29,053 bases of DNA, from NCBI GenBank assembly GCA_035477595.1, contig DATIKM010000162.1, positions 1 through 29,053 of the forward strand, written 5' to 3'. Shown one piece after another: positions 7,376-16,095 of the stretch; the stretch's first letter is position 1, and each line of letters starts with the position of its first letter. The position numbers and the translations under genes are program-made. The notes under the pieces were generated by a model. The model did no database searches and was not told where the DNA came from. It saw only the letters and a program-made list of their open reading frames with translations. Source of the stretch: DATIKM01 sp035477595 (lineage in GTDB: Bacteria > Armatimonadota > Chthonomonadetes > Chthonomonadales > CAJBBX01).

Positions 7376-9181
7376 TCACCGCGCCCCGCGGGCTCGCCCC
7401 GCGGATGCGCGCCCCTGGTAGCGGTAGTTGGCGCGACGGTCCGGCGCGGCGTCTCCGTTCACCGCGAAGGAGACCGGGTCGGTGAGCGGACCCACGTTGT
7501 CTACCCACTGGAAGTCGAACGCAGGCGCTGCTCCCCGCGGGACCCCAAGGACCGTCCGGGGCACCGCCAGCTCGAGCCGTGCGCCCGCGGCCCGCATGCG
7601 CGCCCTGCCCGAGGGACGCCACGAGCCGGCGGACCACCGTTCGACGCTCACCTCCCCGCCACCCGCCGCTCGCCGGTTCACCAGCACGTCGTAGCCGTGC
7701 CAGCCGGTGCGGGCGTTGCGATCAGCGTTGATGAGCAGCAGCATCCAGGAATCGCCCGTGCGAGGGGTTATCCGCGCGGCGCACTCGGCGAGGAAGTAGG
7801 CGTGGCGCGCGTCGTGGGTGGCGCGCAGCTCCGTGAAGTCGTTGCGCCCCGTCCGGTTCACGTAGCGCCGCGGCACGCCGGGGCTCGCCTCGCCCCAACC
7901 GGGATGGTCGCGGCGGATCGGGTCGCCGGCCACGTCACGGTACTCCGGCCGCACGCCGCGCCAGTCGTCAAACCGGCCATCGATGCGAACCGTGCGCGGA
8001 GCGGAGGCCGGCGCCTGCTCGCGAGCCCCCTTAAAGCGGCGGATGTAGCCCTTCATCTGGTAGTAGTAGTTGTCCGTGTAGCCTCCTCTCATCGGCTCGA
8101 TGTCGCGGCTGTGCTCGCGGGTGTAGACGTCCACGAAGTAGGTCTCGCCCTGCGGGAGCCGCCTGCCCACGAGCATGTGACTGCCATCCGAGAGGAAGCG
8201 CTGGGCCACCCACTCGTTCCAGCCGGTTATGAACACCACCTCAGGGTCTACTTCGAGCGCGCGCCTCCATTGCTCGGAGAAGTAGGGTCCCTCGTCGGTT
8301 CGCCATTCCGTCTCGGGCGGCTGACGTCCGCCGTGATGGCTGCGGCCGATGTTCGTGGTGGGGTGCTGGGCCACCGCCACGGGGATCTGCTCCGGCTTGC
8401 CGGGCGTGTGCCAGCCTGGCTTCTGGGGCGTGTGGTCGAGCCACGGCCACTTGTCGCGCCCGTCGCCGAACCAGGCGGCGGCGCTCCAGGCCCAGCTCTG
8501 GCGCAGCGTGAAGAAGGCCCGCATCTCTTCCGACAGCCCCTCCGGGCTCGCCATCAGCAGCGGCCTGCCCTGCCAGCGGAACCAGAGGTCCGCGAAGTGC
8601 CCGGGCTTGTAGATGCTCTCATAGAGCCGGCGCGCCACGTCGGGGGCGCCGGAGTTCAGGAGGAATGTGATCTGCGGCGTCCGGCCGCCCTTCCGGCGGA
8701 TGTCTGTGTAGACCTCCATGAGCCGGCGCACGACCGCGTCGTAGGTGAACGCGTTCGTCACGTCGAAGGCGATGAAGTCAACGCCGGCGTTCACGAGCGC
8801 GTGGGCGTGGCTGCGGATCACCTGCTCGTCGTCCGGCAGGTAGTAGCCCCACTCCGACTCGCCCCAGTGATGGAAGGCGTTCGGCGGCCCCCAGCGCGGC
8901 GCGTCGGGGTTCTCGGCCAGTATGCGGGTGATGTCGTAGGGCCCGCCGACGCCATGTTGGCCGTGCCAGACGAAGTAGAAGATGCCGACGAACCTCCCGG
9001 CTCTGGGCGGACCGACCGTGCGCGCGTCCGGCAGCGTGCGGCCGATCGAGTCGGTCGCGATCCACGTATCGGCATATACATCGCGGCCGGCGCCTTCCGC
9101 CGCCGCGGAGCGCGAAGCGGCTGCATATGCCAGCGGCGTCGCCAGAACAGCCAGCGCCGTCAGCGTAGCTGTGATTCGCAT
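7376..9181 (-). CDS. Secreted GH99/GH71-like hydrolase with C-terminal CBM9-like domain
   Basis: The protein has 601 residues. The ATG at 9181 has AGGAGAGG about 7 bases upstream. Residues 1-~28 are a Sec-type signal peptide ending near AAAEG. Residues ~60-385 form a TIM-barrel-like domain of the GH71/GH99-like kind: RFVGIFYFVWH, WGESEWGYYLPDDEQVI, NAGVDFIAFDVTNAF, and GWNEW with E323. The GWNEW signature is shared with GH99 and WbsX-like proteins. Residues ~395-590 are a CBM9-like beta-sandwich beginning RIDGRFDDWRGV and continuing with AYFLAECAA and WMLLLINADRNARTGWHGYD. CBM9 modules typically bind sugar-chain ends. The catalytic activity of this subgroup is unproven. It is transcribed away from the aldolase operon, sharing a 182-bp divergent intergenic region. 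Confidence 0.72.
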   Translation of the reverse strand: MRITATLTALAVLATPLAYAAASRSAAAEGAGRDVYADTWIATDSIGRTLPDARTVGPPRAGRFVGIFYFVWHGQHGVGGPYDITRILAENPDAPRWGPPNAFHHWGESEWGYYLPDDEQVIRSHAHALVNAGVDFIAFDVTNAFTYDAVVRRLMEVYTDIRRKGGRTPQITFLLNSGAPDVARRLYESIYKPGHFADLWFRWQGRPLLMASPEGLSEEMRAFFTLRQSWAWSAAAWFGDGRDKWPWLDHTPQKPGWHTPGKPEQIPVAVAQHPTTNIGRSHHGGRQPPETEWRTDEGPYFSEQWRRALEVDPEVVFITGWNEWVAQRFLSDGSHMLVGRRLPQGETYFVDVYTREHSRDIEPMRGGYTDNYYYQMKGYIRRFKGAREQAPASAPRTVRIDGRFDDWRGVRPEYRDVAGDPIRRDHPGWGEASPGVPRRYVNRTGRNDFTELRATHDARHAYFLAECAARITPRTGDSWMLLLINADRNARTGWHGYDVLVNRRAAGGGEVSVERWSAGSWRPSGRARMRAAGARLELAVPRTVLGVPRGAAPAFDFQWVDNVGPLTDPVSFAVNGDAAPDRRANYRYQGRASAGRARGAR

Positions 9182-9197
9182 CCCAGTGCCTCTCCTG

Positions 9198-9220
9198 GGG
9201 CGCCATCCGGAGGGGCGCCC
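9198..9220. promoter_or_regulatory. Inverted repeat in the divergent intergenic region
   Basis: GGGCGCC (9198-9204) and GGCGCCC (9214-9220) are perfect complements around a 9-base spacer. They lie just upstream of the GH99-like gene's ribosome site, between it and the aldolase operon. This could be an operator or simply a 5' leader hairpin. Such short GC palindromes also arise by chance in DNA of this composition. Confidence 0.25.
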
Positions 9221-9363
9221 GACCGTACGGCGTGTTCGGCGCGCGAATGCGGTTCCCCTGCCGTGCCCCGGCGGGAGGAGTTCGGCGGGCTCGCGTCGGA
9301 CCAGAGTCAGGCGGCCGCCCGCGAGGACGCCGCACTTACCGCCGTGGAGGCAGCCGAGCCCCT

Positions 9364-10302
9364 ATGTCTAGAACCTCGTCGCCCGACGTGAAGAGACTGG
9401 TCCGCGCCGCCGAGGCGAGCGGCAAGGCGGTGCTGGCCTTCAACGTGCCCTACCTGCCCATGGCCGAGCCGGTGTGCCAAGCGCTCGCGGAGCATGGCGC
9501 CTTCGGCATGATGGAGGTGGCGCGTCTCGAGTTCACCAAGTTCGAGGCAGTCTCGCCCACCGCCGCCGCACGCGAGTACGAGCGCCACGCGGACCCGCGC
9601 CACGTGAGCCTGCACCTTGACCACATCCCCGTCATCGACGAGGACGAGATGCGGGTCGAGTGGCGCGCCTACATACGCGAGGCTCTCGCGTGCGGCTACC
9701 ACTCCGTCATGGTGGACGGCTCGCGCCTTCCGTTCGAGGAGAACCTGGCCGTCGCGGCCGAGACGGTGCGCATGGCGGCCGAGACGGGCGCCGCCGTGGA
9801 GGCAGAGCTGGGCGCCGTACTGGGCCATGGCGCCGGTCCACTCCCGCCCTACGAGACGCTCTTCGCGGAGCGCCGCGGCTTCACGGAGCCCGACGAGGCC
9901 GCGCGCTATGCCTGCGAGTCGGGCATCGACTGGCTCTCCGTATCGGCAGGATCGGTGCATGGCGCGATCGCGCAGGCGACCAAGGACCAGCCCAAGGTGC
10001 AGGCTCGACTCGACGTCGAGCGTATCCGCGCCCTGAGGAAGGCGGCCGGCGTGCCGCTAGTGCTGCACGGCGGCTCCGGCATCCGCATGGAGTACATCGA
10101 CGGTGCCATCGCTGCGGGCGTCGCCAAGATCAACATCGCCACCGACATCCGCCAACCGTACGAGCGCGCCCTCAAGGCGACCGGCAGCGTCTCGCAGGCG
10201 CAGGCCGCGGTGCGCGAGGCGATGGCACGCATCCTGCGGGACGTGTTCCGCGTCGAGGGCACCGCGGACGCGCTCCACGAGGCGGCAGAGGGCCTGGCAT
10301 GA
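9364..10302 (+). CDS. Class II fructose/tagatose-bisphosphate-type aldolase
   Basis: The protein has 312 residues, the usual size for class IIB aldolases (FbaA/GatY/KbaY family). It begins SSPDVKRLVRAAEASGKAV and then AFNVPYLPMAEPV. The zinc site is complete: HLDH with catalytic D86 and ligand H87, E148 in AVEAELG, H199 in GSVHG and H235 in LHGGSG. KINIATDIR is the phosphate-binding loop. The family cleaves ketose phosphates to dihydroxyacetone phosphate plus an aldehyde. The ATG at 9364 is preceded by GGAGG at 9346-9350, a long spacing. Its last codons overlap the kinase start (ATGA), so the two are translationally coupled. Next to a sugar kinase and an isomerase, it is more likely a catabolic aldolase for a dedicated ketose phosphate than the glycolytic enzyme. 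The exact substrate is not determinable. Confidence 0.88.
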   Translation: MSRTSSPDVKRLVRAAEASGKAVLAFNVPYLPMAEPVCQALAEHGAFGMMEVARLEFTKFEAVSPTAAAREYERHADPRHVSLHLDHIPVIDEDEMRVEWRAYIREALACGYHSVMVDGSRLPFEENLAVAAETVRMAAETGAAVEAELGAVLGHGAGPLPPYETLFAERRGFTEPDEAARYACESGIDWLSVSAGSVHGAIAQATKDQPKVQARLDVERIRALRKAAGVPLVLHGGSGIRMEYIDGAIAAGVAKINIATDIRQPYERALKATGSVSQAQAAVREAMARILRDVFRVEGTADALHEAAEGLA

Positions 10303-11840
10303 TCGTCATCGGCGTGGATGTCGGGACGACCGGCGTGAAGGCGGTCGCGTTTGCGGAGGATGGCTCGATCGCGGGTTCGGCCTATGAGGAGTACCCGCTG
10401 CGCTTCACCTTCCCGGGGGCCGTCGAGCTGGATGCCGCCGGTGTGCGCGCCGCCGCGCTCCGCGTGATCGGCGAGGCAGCGGCGGAGAGCGGGCGCGCGG
10501 CCGAGGTGCGCGCGGCCGAGGTGCGCGCGATCGGCGTTGCTTCGCAGGGCGAGGCCTTCGCCGCGGTGGACGGTGCTGGCGCGGTGCTCTGCGACCTGAT
10601 GGTGTCGAGCGACACGCGCGGCGAGGCACACATGGAGGCGCTCGCGCGGCAGGTGGGGCCCGAGCGCCTCTATGCGATCACGGGGCACACCCCGCACCCG
10701 ATGTACTCCGCCGGCAAGCTACTGTGGCTGAGAGAGCATCGCCCGGACGTGTGGGCCGTGGCCGCCCGCTTCCTGTTCGCGGCGGACCTGGTGACTGCCC
10801 TGCTGAGCGGCGAGACGTTCACCGACCACTCCATCGCAGCTCGCACGATGCTCTTCGACGTGCGCGCGCGCGACTGGTCGCAGGCTATGCTCGACCTTGT
10901 GGGCCTCGATCGCGCTCGCCTGCCCCGCCTGGTGCGCGCGGGCAACCGCGCGGCGCAGGTGCGTGCGGACGTGGCGGGTACGCTCGGCCTGCCCGCGGAC
11001 ACACTGGTGACGACCGCCGGACACGACCAGCCCGTGGGCGCGCTTGGGTGCGGCGCTGCGACGCCCGGCGCCGCCTCCTACTCCATCGGCACCGTGGAAT
11101 GCATCACGCCTGCGCTCGCCGAGGCGCGGCTCACCGAGGACCTGCGCGCCGCCAACCTGGCGGTATACCCGCACGTGGTGGGCGAGCTGTATGCCTCGGT
11201 CGCGTTCAACGTGACGGGCGGGAGTGCGCTCCGCTGGCTGCGGGACGTGTTGCTGCCCGACGTGGCCAAGGAAGCCAGCGCGGCGGGCGAGGATCCCTAC
11301 GACCGGATAACGGCCATGGCCTCACCGACGCCCTCGCACCTCGCCCTCGTGCCGCACTTCGGGCCCACGGGCACGCCGCACTTCGACGTGGACGGCGCCG
11401 GCGTGCTCTTCGGCCTCGGACTGTCGACGTCGCGCGCCGACATCGTGCGCGCCTTCCTCGAAGGCATCACCCTCGAGATGCGCTGGAACCTCGAGGCGCT
11501 CCGCTCGGCCGGGTTCCGGCTGACGGAGTTGCGGGCCATCGGCGGCGGCTCCAGGAGCCGCGTGTGGATGCAGATCAAGGCCGACATCCTCGGCGTGCCG
11601 CTCGTCTCGATGCGCGTGACGGAGGCCACCTGCATGGGCGCGGCGCTGCTGGCCGGCCAGGCCGCAGGCGCCTGGGATGCGGGAGAGCAGTCGCGGCGCT
11701 GGGCCGCCGCCGACCGCGTCTACGAGCCCTCCACCGCGCACGCGGGAGCGTACGCCGAACGGTTCGCGCTGTATCAGGACGTCTACCGCGCTCTCGGGCC
11801 AGCCCGCGCGCGCCTCGGACAGATGAAAGGGACCAACTGA
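10299..11840 (+). CDS. FGGY-family sugar kinase (xylulokinase-like)
   Basis: This 513-residue protein is a typical full-length FGGY kinase. The N-terminal phosphate-1 loop is IGVDVGTTGVKA. MYSAGKLLWL is the substrate-side segment. AGHDQPVGALG supplies the probable catalytic base D243. The C-terminal lobe has FLEGITLEMRWNL and the adenosine/phosphate-2 region AIGGGSRSRVWMQIKAD. Enzymes of this family phosphorylate ketoses such as xylulose, ribulose, fuculose or rhamnulose; which one cannot be decided from the motifs. Translation starts at the ATG that overlaps the aldolase stop codon. The isomerase gene begins 1 bp after its stop. A duplicated AAEVR pentapeptide lies at residues 67-76. Confidence 0.9.
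   Translation: MIVIGVDVGTTGVKAVAFAEDGSIAGSAYEEYPLRFTFPGAVELDAAGVRAAALRVIGEAAAESGRAAEVRAAEVRAIGVASQGEAFAAVDGAGAVLCDLMVSSDTRGEAHMEALARQVGPERLYAITGHTPHPMYSAGKLLWLREHRPDVWAVAARFLFAADLVTALLSGETFTDHSIAARTMLFDVRARDWSQAMLDLVGLDRARLPRLVRAGNRAAQVRADVAGTLGLPADTLVTTAGHDQPVGALGCGAATPGAASYSIGTVECITPALAEARLTEDLRAANLAVYPHVVGELYASVAFNVTGGSALRWLRDVLLPDVAKEASAAGEDPYDRITAMASPTPSHLALVPHFGPTGTPHFDVDGAGVLFGLGLSTSRADIVRAFLEGITLEMRWNLEALRSAGFRLTELRAIGGGSRSRVWMQIKADILGVPLVSMRVTEATCMGAALLAGQAAGAWDAGEQSRRWAAADRVYEPSTAHAGAYAERFALYQDVYRALGPARARLGQMKGTN
10497..10526 (+). repeat. In-frame 15-bp tandem duplication within the kinase gene
   Basis: Two exact 15-base copies (10497-10511 and 10512-10526) encode AAEVR twice. The insertion lies in a surface-type helix/loop of the N-terminal lobe, keeps the frame and is probably harmless. 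It looks like a recent slippage event. Confidence 0.85.
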
Positions 11841-11841
11841 C

Positions 11842-13263
11842 ATGGCGGCAAGTACCAAGTCGACCTTCGCGCTGTTCTTCGGCAACCGGGGCTTCTTCCC
11901 GGGGTCGCTCATGGCGGCGGCGCGCGACGAGATGAGCCGGGTGCTGCGGGATCAGGGACACGGCACGCTCCTGCTGGACGCCGGGGCCACGCGCCACGGC
12001 GCCGTGGAGACACCGGCAGAGGGTGCCATCTACGCCCGCTTCCTCAAGGAAAACGCCGGCAAGTACGACGGCGTCATCCTCAGCCTGCCGAACTTCGGTG
12101 ACGAGAACGGCGCGGTGGCAGCCCTGCGCGATGCCGGCGTGCCCATCCTCATCCAGGCCTACCCGGACGAGATGGATAAGATGGCCCCGGCATCGAGGCG
12201 CGACGCATTCTGCGGCAAGCTCTCGATCATGGACGTCTTCTATCAGAACGAGATCAAGTTCACCGCGCTCAAGCCGCACACCGTGCACCCGTGCTCGCCG
12301 CGGTTCGCCGAGATGGTCGACCACTTCGACCGCGTGTGCCGCGTGACGCGCGCTCTTAGGCGGATGACCGTGGGCGCCATCGGCGCTCGCACCTCCGCCT
12401 TCAAGACGGTGCGCATCGACGAGCTGGCGCTTCAGCGCAACGGCATCACCATGGAGACGTTCGACCTCTCCGACGTCTTCGCGCAGATGGCCGCACTCGA
12501 CCCCCAGAGCGCCGCATACAAGGACAAGGTCGCGGCGTTGACCGCCTACAGCGACTTCGCACAGGTCCCGCCGCGGGCGTTCGACCACCTGACGCGCCTC
12601 GGCGTGGTGATGGACACGCTGGTGGAGCAGTGCCAGCTCGACGCCGTGGCGCTGCGGTGCTGGCTGGAGATGCAGCAGCAGCTCGGCATCTCGCCGTGCG
12701 TGCTACTGAGCTACCTAAACGACCACGCCCTGGCCGCCGCCTGCGAGGTGGACGTGGGAAACGCGGTCAGCATGCACGCGCTGAACCGGGCGTCCGGCGA
12801 GCCCGCCGCCTGCCTGGATTGGAACAACAACTACAGCGACGAGCCGGACAAGTGCATCCTCTTCCACTGCGGGCCCGTGCCGCAGTCGCTGATGACGGGG
12901 CGCGGCCAGGTCATTGACCACCTCATCCTCAAGAACGCGGTGGGCGAGGGGTGCGGCTACGGGTGCAACGTCGGGCGCATCCGACCCATGCCGTTCACGT
13001 TCGCGAGCATGATGACCGAGGACGGTGAGCTCAAGTTCTACGTCGGCGAGGGCGAGTTCACCGCGGACCCGATCCCGGCCGACTTCTTCGGGTGCGCCGG
13101 CGTGGCGGAGATCCCCGGCCTGCAGGACGTGCTGCTGCACGTGGGGCGCCACGGCCACCGCCACCACGTGGGCGCCACGCCCGGGCGCCACACGGACGCG
13201 ATCAAGGAGGCGCTCTCGTACTACCTCGACCACTGGGTGTCGGAACCACAGGCCGAGGGCTGA
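11842..13263 (+). CDS. L-fucose/L-arabinose isomerase-like protein
   Basis: The protein has 473 residues and starts at the ATG at 11842, after AAAGGGA in the end of the kinase gene. An N-terminal Rossmann-like part (LFFGNRGFFPGSLM, GVILSLPNFGDENG, PILIQAYPDE) leads to the C-terminal isomerase domain. Candidate metal ligands are E276 in LRCWLEMQQQ, E302/D304 in ACEVDVGNAVS and H342 in CILFHCGP. This is the layout of the L-fucose/L-arabinose isomerase superfamily, which interconverts aldoses and ketoses with Mn2+. It is shorter than classical FucI (~590) and close in size to AraA-type and 'fucose isomerase-related' proteins. With the kinase and aldolase genes in one operon it would supply the ketose substrate. 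Confidence 0.8.
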   Translation: MAASTKSTFALFFGNRGFFPGSLMAAARDEMSRVLRDQGHGTLLLDAGATRHGAVETPAEGAIYARFLKENAGKYDGVILSLPNFGDENGAVAALRDAGVPILIQAYPDEMDKMAPASRRDAFCGKLSIMDVFYQNEIKFTALKPHTVHPCSPRFAEMVDHFDRVCRVTRALRRMTVGAIGARTSAFKTVRIDELALQRNGITMETFDLSDVFAQMAALDPQSAAYKDKVAALTAYSDFAQVPPRAFDHLTRLGVVMDTLVEQCQLDAVALRCWLEMQQQLGISPCVLLSYLNDHALAAACEVDVGNAVSMHALNRASGEPAACLDWNNNYSDEPDKCILFHCGPVPQSLMTGRGQVIDHLILKNAVGEGCGYGCNVGRIRPMPFTFASMMTEDGELKFYVGEGEFTADPIPADFFGCAGVAEIPGLQDVLLHVGRHGHRHHVGATPGRHTDAIKEALSYYLDHWVSEPQAEG

Positions 13264-13346
13264 CCTCCAGCCGAGCGCCGCACCGGCTGCGGCGCTGGAC
13301 GCGGCGGCCGGCGCGCATCGGGGGGAATGAGCGGGTGTTAGGACGA

Positions 13347-13388
13347 GCGCACCGGCCGGAGGGAGCAGACTCCGTCCGGCCGGTGCGC
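13347..13388. terminator. GC-rich hairpin between convergent genes
   Basis: Arms 13347-13365 and 13370-13388 pair over 18 of 19 positions with a 4-base loop. The hairpin sits between the ends of the isomerase gene and the convergent VIT/VWA gene. There is no T-run on either side, so it would act as a bidirectional hairpin or 3'-end barrier rather than a classical intrinsic terminator. Confidence 0.65.
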
Positions 13389-13404
13389 TGGCTGCGCAGC
13401 GGTG

Positions 13405-15975
13405 TCAGCGCAGCTTCGGCAGCTCGACGCGGCGCACGAAGCCGAGGGCGATCAGGGCGTCCAGCTTCTCCACATCGGCTGTGCCGAACAGCAGCACGCC
13501 CTTCCGCAGCTCCGCCGCGAGGATGAAGCCCGTCGCCCTGAGCTTCGCCATGGCGTCCGGGGGCATGTCGCGCACCCACACCTGCACTTCCACGCGCCCG
13601 TCGCTGACCACCGGCAGGCCAGGCTTCCGCAGTGACCCGCCGGCGCCCTCCTTGCGCACGCGCTCGGCCAGCCCGCGCAGCGGCGCCGCCAGCTTCGCCG
13701 CCTGCAGGACCTGCCTGCGCTGCTCCGGCGCCATCTGCTCGACCTCGGCCGCACTCAGCTCTCCAGAGGCCGCGTCGCGCTCCTCGGGACCGCTACCGCG
13801 CTCGACCCGCTGCCCCAGCGCGGCCGGCGGGCCGTAGCCGCCCGAGCGGTTCGGCGGACCGCCCAGCGCTCCCCCGAACCCGCCTCGCCCGAGCCCGGCC
13901 ATGCCGCCCATCGGCCGGGCGGGGGCGAATAGGACGCGGGAGCGCATTATCTTGTTCTCCGCGCCGAAGATGCCCTCGTAGGAAACGCCCTCCGGCATCT
14001 CCACCGGCACGTCAATCCTGCGCTGCTTCCCGCCGACGTTCACCACGCGCTCTTCGACGGCCACGAACGCCGTGTACTGGCTCATCAGGCGGTAGTCGAG
14101 CGCTGTCTGAACGATGGCCTCCTTAACCTCGAGGTTCGGCTTGCCGGTCTGTGCTCCGATCCAGTCCTGGCTCTGCAGCTCCTCGATCCGCTCACGCGCC
14201 CACAGCGCGGCAATCGCCGACCCGTCAGGCCTGTGAGCCGGCAGGGCGACGCGGATGGTGCGGCTCCACGGTCTTCCGCGCAGCATGCCGCGAATGGTGA
14301 TCTGGCCCTCGGCTGGCGCGGTGTAGCGGCCCTTCAGCACGACGGGGCCCGAGCTGAACACGTCCGGGATGTGTCGCGGCAGCACGTCCTCGACGGGCAG
14401 CCCGCCCCAGTCCACCTCGATGTCCTTGAGCAGCGGGTGCGCGATGCGCTGATGGAAGCGCACGGCTGCGGCCTCGCCCGGCTCGTTCAGCAGCACGTAG
14501 TCGGGCGCGCCCATGCCTGCACGGGCCATCCCCTCAATGAGGAAACGGTTCACGCTGTTGCCCATCCCGAGTGGGAACATGCGCGCGCGGCCCCGGTGCT
14601 TGCCGATGTAGTCGATGATCTGCATGTCGTTGCCGACGAACCCGTCCGTCATGTAGCAGATGATGCGCAGTCGCGCGGGGTCGTCAGGAATGCGCAGCGC
14701 GTAGTCCACCGACTTCAGGATGTCGGTGCCGCCGCTCCCCTCGATCGGCTCCAGCCACTTGAGGGCGCGCGCGATGGTCTCCGGAGTCGCGGGGACTGGC
14801 TTCTCGAAGCAGGGGTACACCTCGGTGTTGAAGCCGATGAGCTGGAAGGTGTCGCCAGGGTTCAGGTTCCTGATGCAGTGGCGCATCGTCTCCTTCGCCT
14901 TGGCGATGGGCCACCCGGCCTGCGAGCCGGTCTGGTCGATGACGAACACCACTTCCTTCGGCGTGACCATCGAGCGCGGCGGGTCGGCGGGCGGCTGTAC
15001 GACCAGCGTGAAGTACCCGCCCGTGCGGATGACCGCGCCCGGCCCTCTCGGAGCGTGGGTGAGCAGGCCCTCCTGCATCTGGGCGCCGGCGACGGTGTAG
15101 CGGAGGACGAAGTCCTTGTTGGGGATCTCGTCGCGCCTGCGCAGCGTCACGACGGCCCGGGTGGCGCCCTCCCGTCTGATGTCAACCTCGTGGAGCGCCG
15201 CCCGGACCTCGCCGAGCGGAACGCCTGCGTTGAGGTTCACGGTGAGGCCGATGGTGTGGCCTGCCCGCGTTCCCTTCGGCGCGATCGGCGGGGTGATCCG
15301 GTCGGCGTCCGTCACGACCGATGTGGCGCCGGGGTCTCCGTCCACCGTCGCCCGCGGGCTGGGCTGCCCACGCTCGCCGGGCTTCCGGTAGCCTCCCCCT
15401 GGCGTGAAGCGCGGCCCCACCACCATCGGGAACGTGAACTCGTAGCGCCCCTCGGCGTAGGTCACCAGTTGCACGTAGCTGATGGTAATGCGGATGGCAT
15501 CGCCGGGCATGATGTTGGCCACGGCCTGGGTGAAGACATTCGGCCGCTCCTGGTCGAGGAGCGCAGCCGCCTTGCCGGCCGCGCGCGCCGCCTCATAGAC
15601 CTCGCGGGCCTCCTCCCGGCGGAGTATGCGGCCCCGCACCACCCGCTTGCCGATCGTCATCGTCATGTCGTCGACAGCCGCGTCCTGCGGGAGCGGGAAG
15701 GTGTAGACCGCCTCGATGGGCTCGCGCGAGGGGTTGTGGAACTCCTGCGTCACGGTGACCCGGGCGACGGGGCCCGCGACGTCGGCGCGCACGTCCGTGT
15801 GCTTGAGCGGGCAGACGCCTGTGGGCGCGCCCGTCTTGCTGACGATGGTGAGCTGGCCGGGCGTGGCGCCCTGCTGGGCGGCGACCGCCCGCTCGGGGCG
15901 CCCGGCCCCTAGCCACGCCGCGGAAGCGAGTGCTGCAGCCAGCGCGACCGGCGCGGTGATGGCGAATCGACGCAT
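13405..15975 (-). CDS. Secreted VIT and von Willebrand A domain protein
   Basis: The protein has 856 residues; the ATG at 15975 is preceded by GGGAGGA. A signal peptide covers ~1-33. Residues ~40-190 form a VIT domain (VTQEFHNPSREPIEAVYTFP, then AREVYEAARAAGKAAALLDQ). Residues ~340-510 form a VWA domain. Its MIDAS is D347-Q-T349-G-S351, T417 (GSGGTDI) and D444 (MTDGF); the first motif has Thr where DxSxS has Ser. The domain pair is that of inter-alpha-trypsin-inhibitor heavy chains and bacterial relatives thought to be surface or matrix adhesion proteins. A Gly/Pro-rich linker (~690-735) leads to a helical part and a C-terminal alpha/beta domain with VEVQVWVRD and VEKLDALIALGFVRRVEL. I found no sortase motif or membrane anchor, so release or non-covalent attachment is likely. 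Partners are unknown. Confidence 0.87.
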   Translation of the reverse strand: MRRFAITAPVALAAALASAAWLGAGRPERAVAAQQGATPGQLTIVSKTGAPTGVCPLKHTDVRADVAGPVARVTVTQEFHNPSREPIEAVYTFPLPQDAAVDDMTMTIGKRVVRGRILRREEAREVYEAARAAGKAAALLDQERPNVFTQAVANIMPGDAIRITISYVQLVTYAEGRYEFTFPMVVGPRFTPGGGYRKPGERGQPSPRATVDGDPGATSVVTDADRITPPIAPKGTRAGHTIGLTVNLNAGVPLGEVRAALHEVDIRREGATRAVVTLRRRDEIPNKDFVLRYTVAGAQMQEGLLTHAPRGPGAVIRTGGYFTLVVQPPADPPRSMVTPKEVVFVIDQTGSQAGWPIAKAKETMRHCIRNLNPGDTFQLIGFNTEVYPCFEKPVPATPETIARALKWLEPIEGSGGTDILKSVDYALRIPDDPARLRIICYMTDGFVGNDMQIIDYIGKHRGRARMFPLGMGNSVNRFLIEGMARAGMGAPDYVLLNEPGEAAAVRFHQRIAHPLLKDIEVDWGGLPVEDVLPRHIPDVFSSGPVVLKGRYTAPAEGQITIRGMLRGRPWSRTIRVALPAHRPDGSAIAALWARERIEELQSQDWIGAQTGKPNLEVKEAIVQTALDYRLMSQYTAFVAVEERVVNVGGKQRRIDVPVEMPEGVSYEGIFGAENKIMRSRVLFAPARPMGGMAGLGRGGFGGALGGPPNRSGGYGPPAALGQRVERGSGPEERDAASGELSAAEVEQMAPEQRRQVLQAAKLAAPLRGLAERVRKEGAGGSLRKPGLPVVSDGRVEVQVWVRDMPPDAMAKLRATGFILAAELRKGVLLFGTADVEKLDALIALGFVRRVELPKLR

Positions 15976-16095
15976 GCTGATCCTCCCGGACGGCCCGCCG
16001 CGGAGGGGCCCTGTCCGAGCAGGGCCGCGGCTCCTGCGCGAGGCGGGCTCCGTCGCTCCTGTAGGTTGCCTGGAGGATCGAGAGGGTTCAGTTCC

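Noticed and set aside
7295..9391. 698-codon open frame on the plus strand
   Set aside because: It lies antisense to the GH99-like gene, which has a signal peptide, domains and ribosome site. The plus-strand translation is Arg/Val/His-rich without recognisable motifs, as expected for a shadow in GC-rich DNA.
14233..15912. 559-codon open frame on the plus strand
   Set aside because: Antisense shadow of the VIT/VWA gene; no domain, signal peptide or ribosome site was visible.
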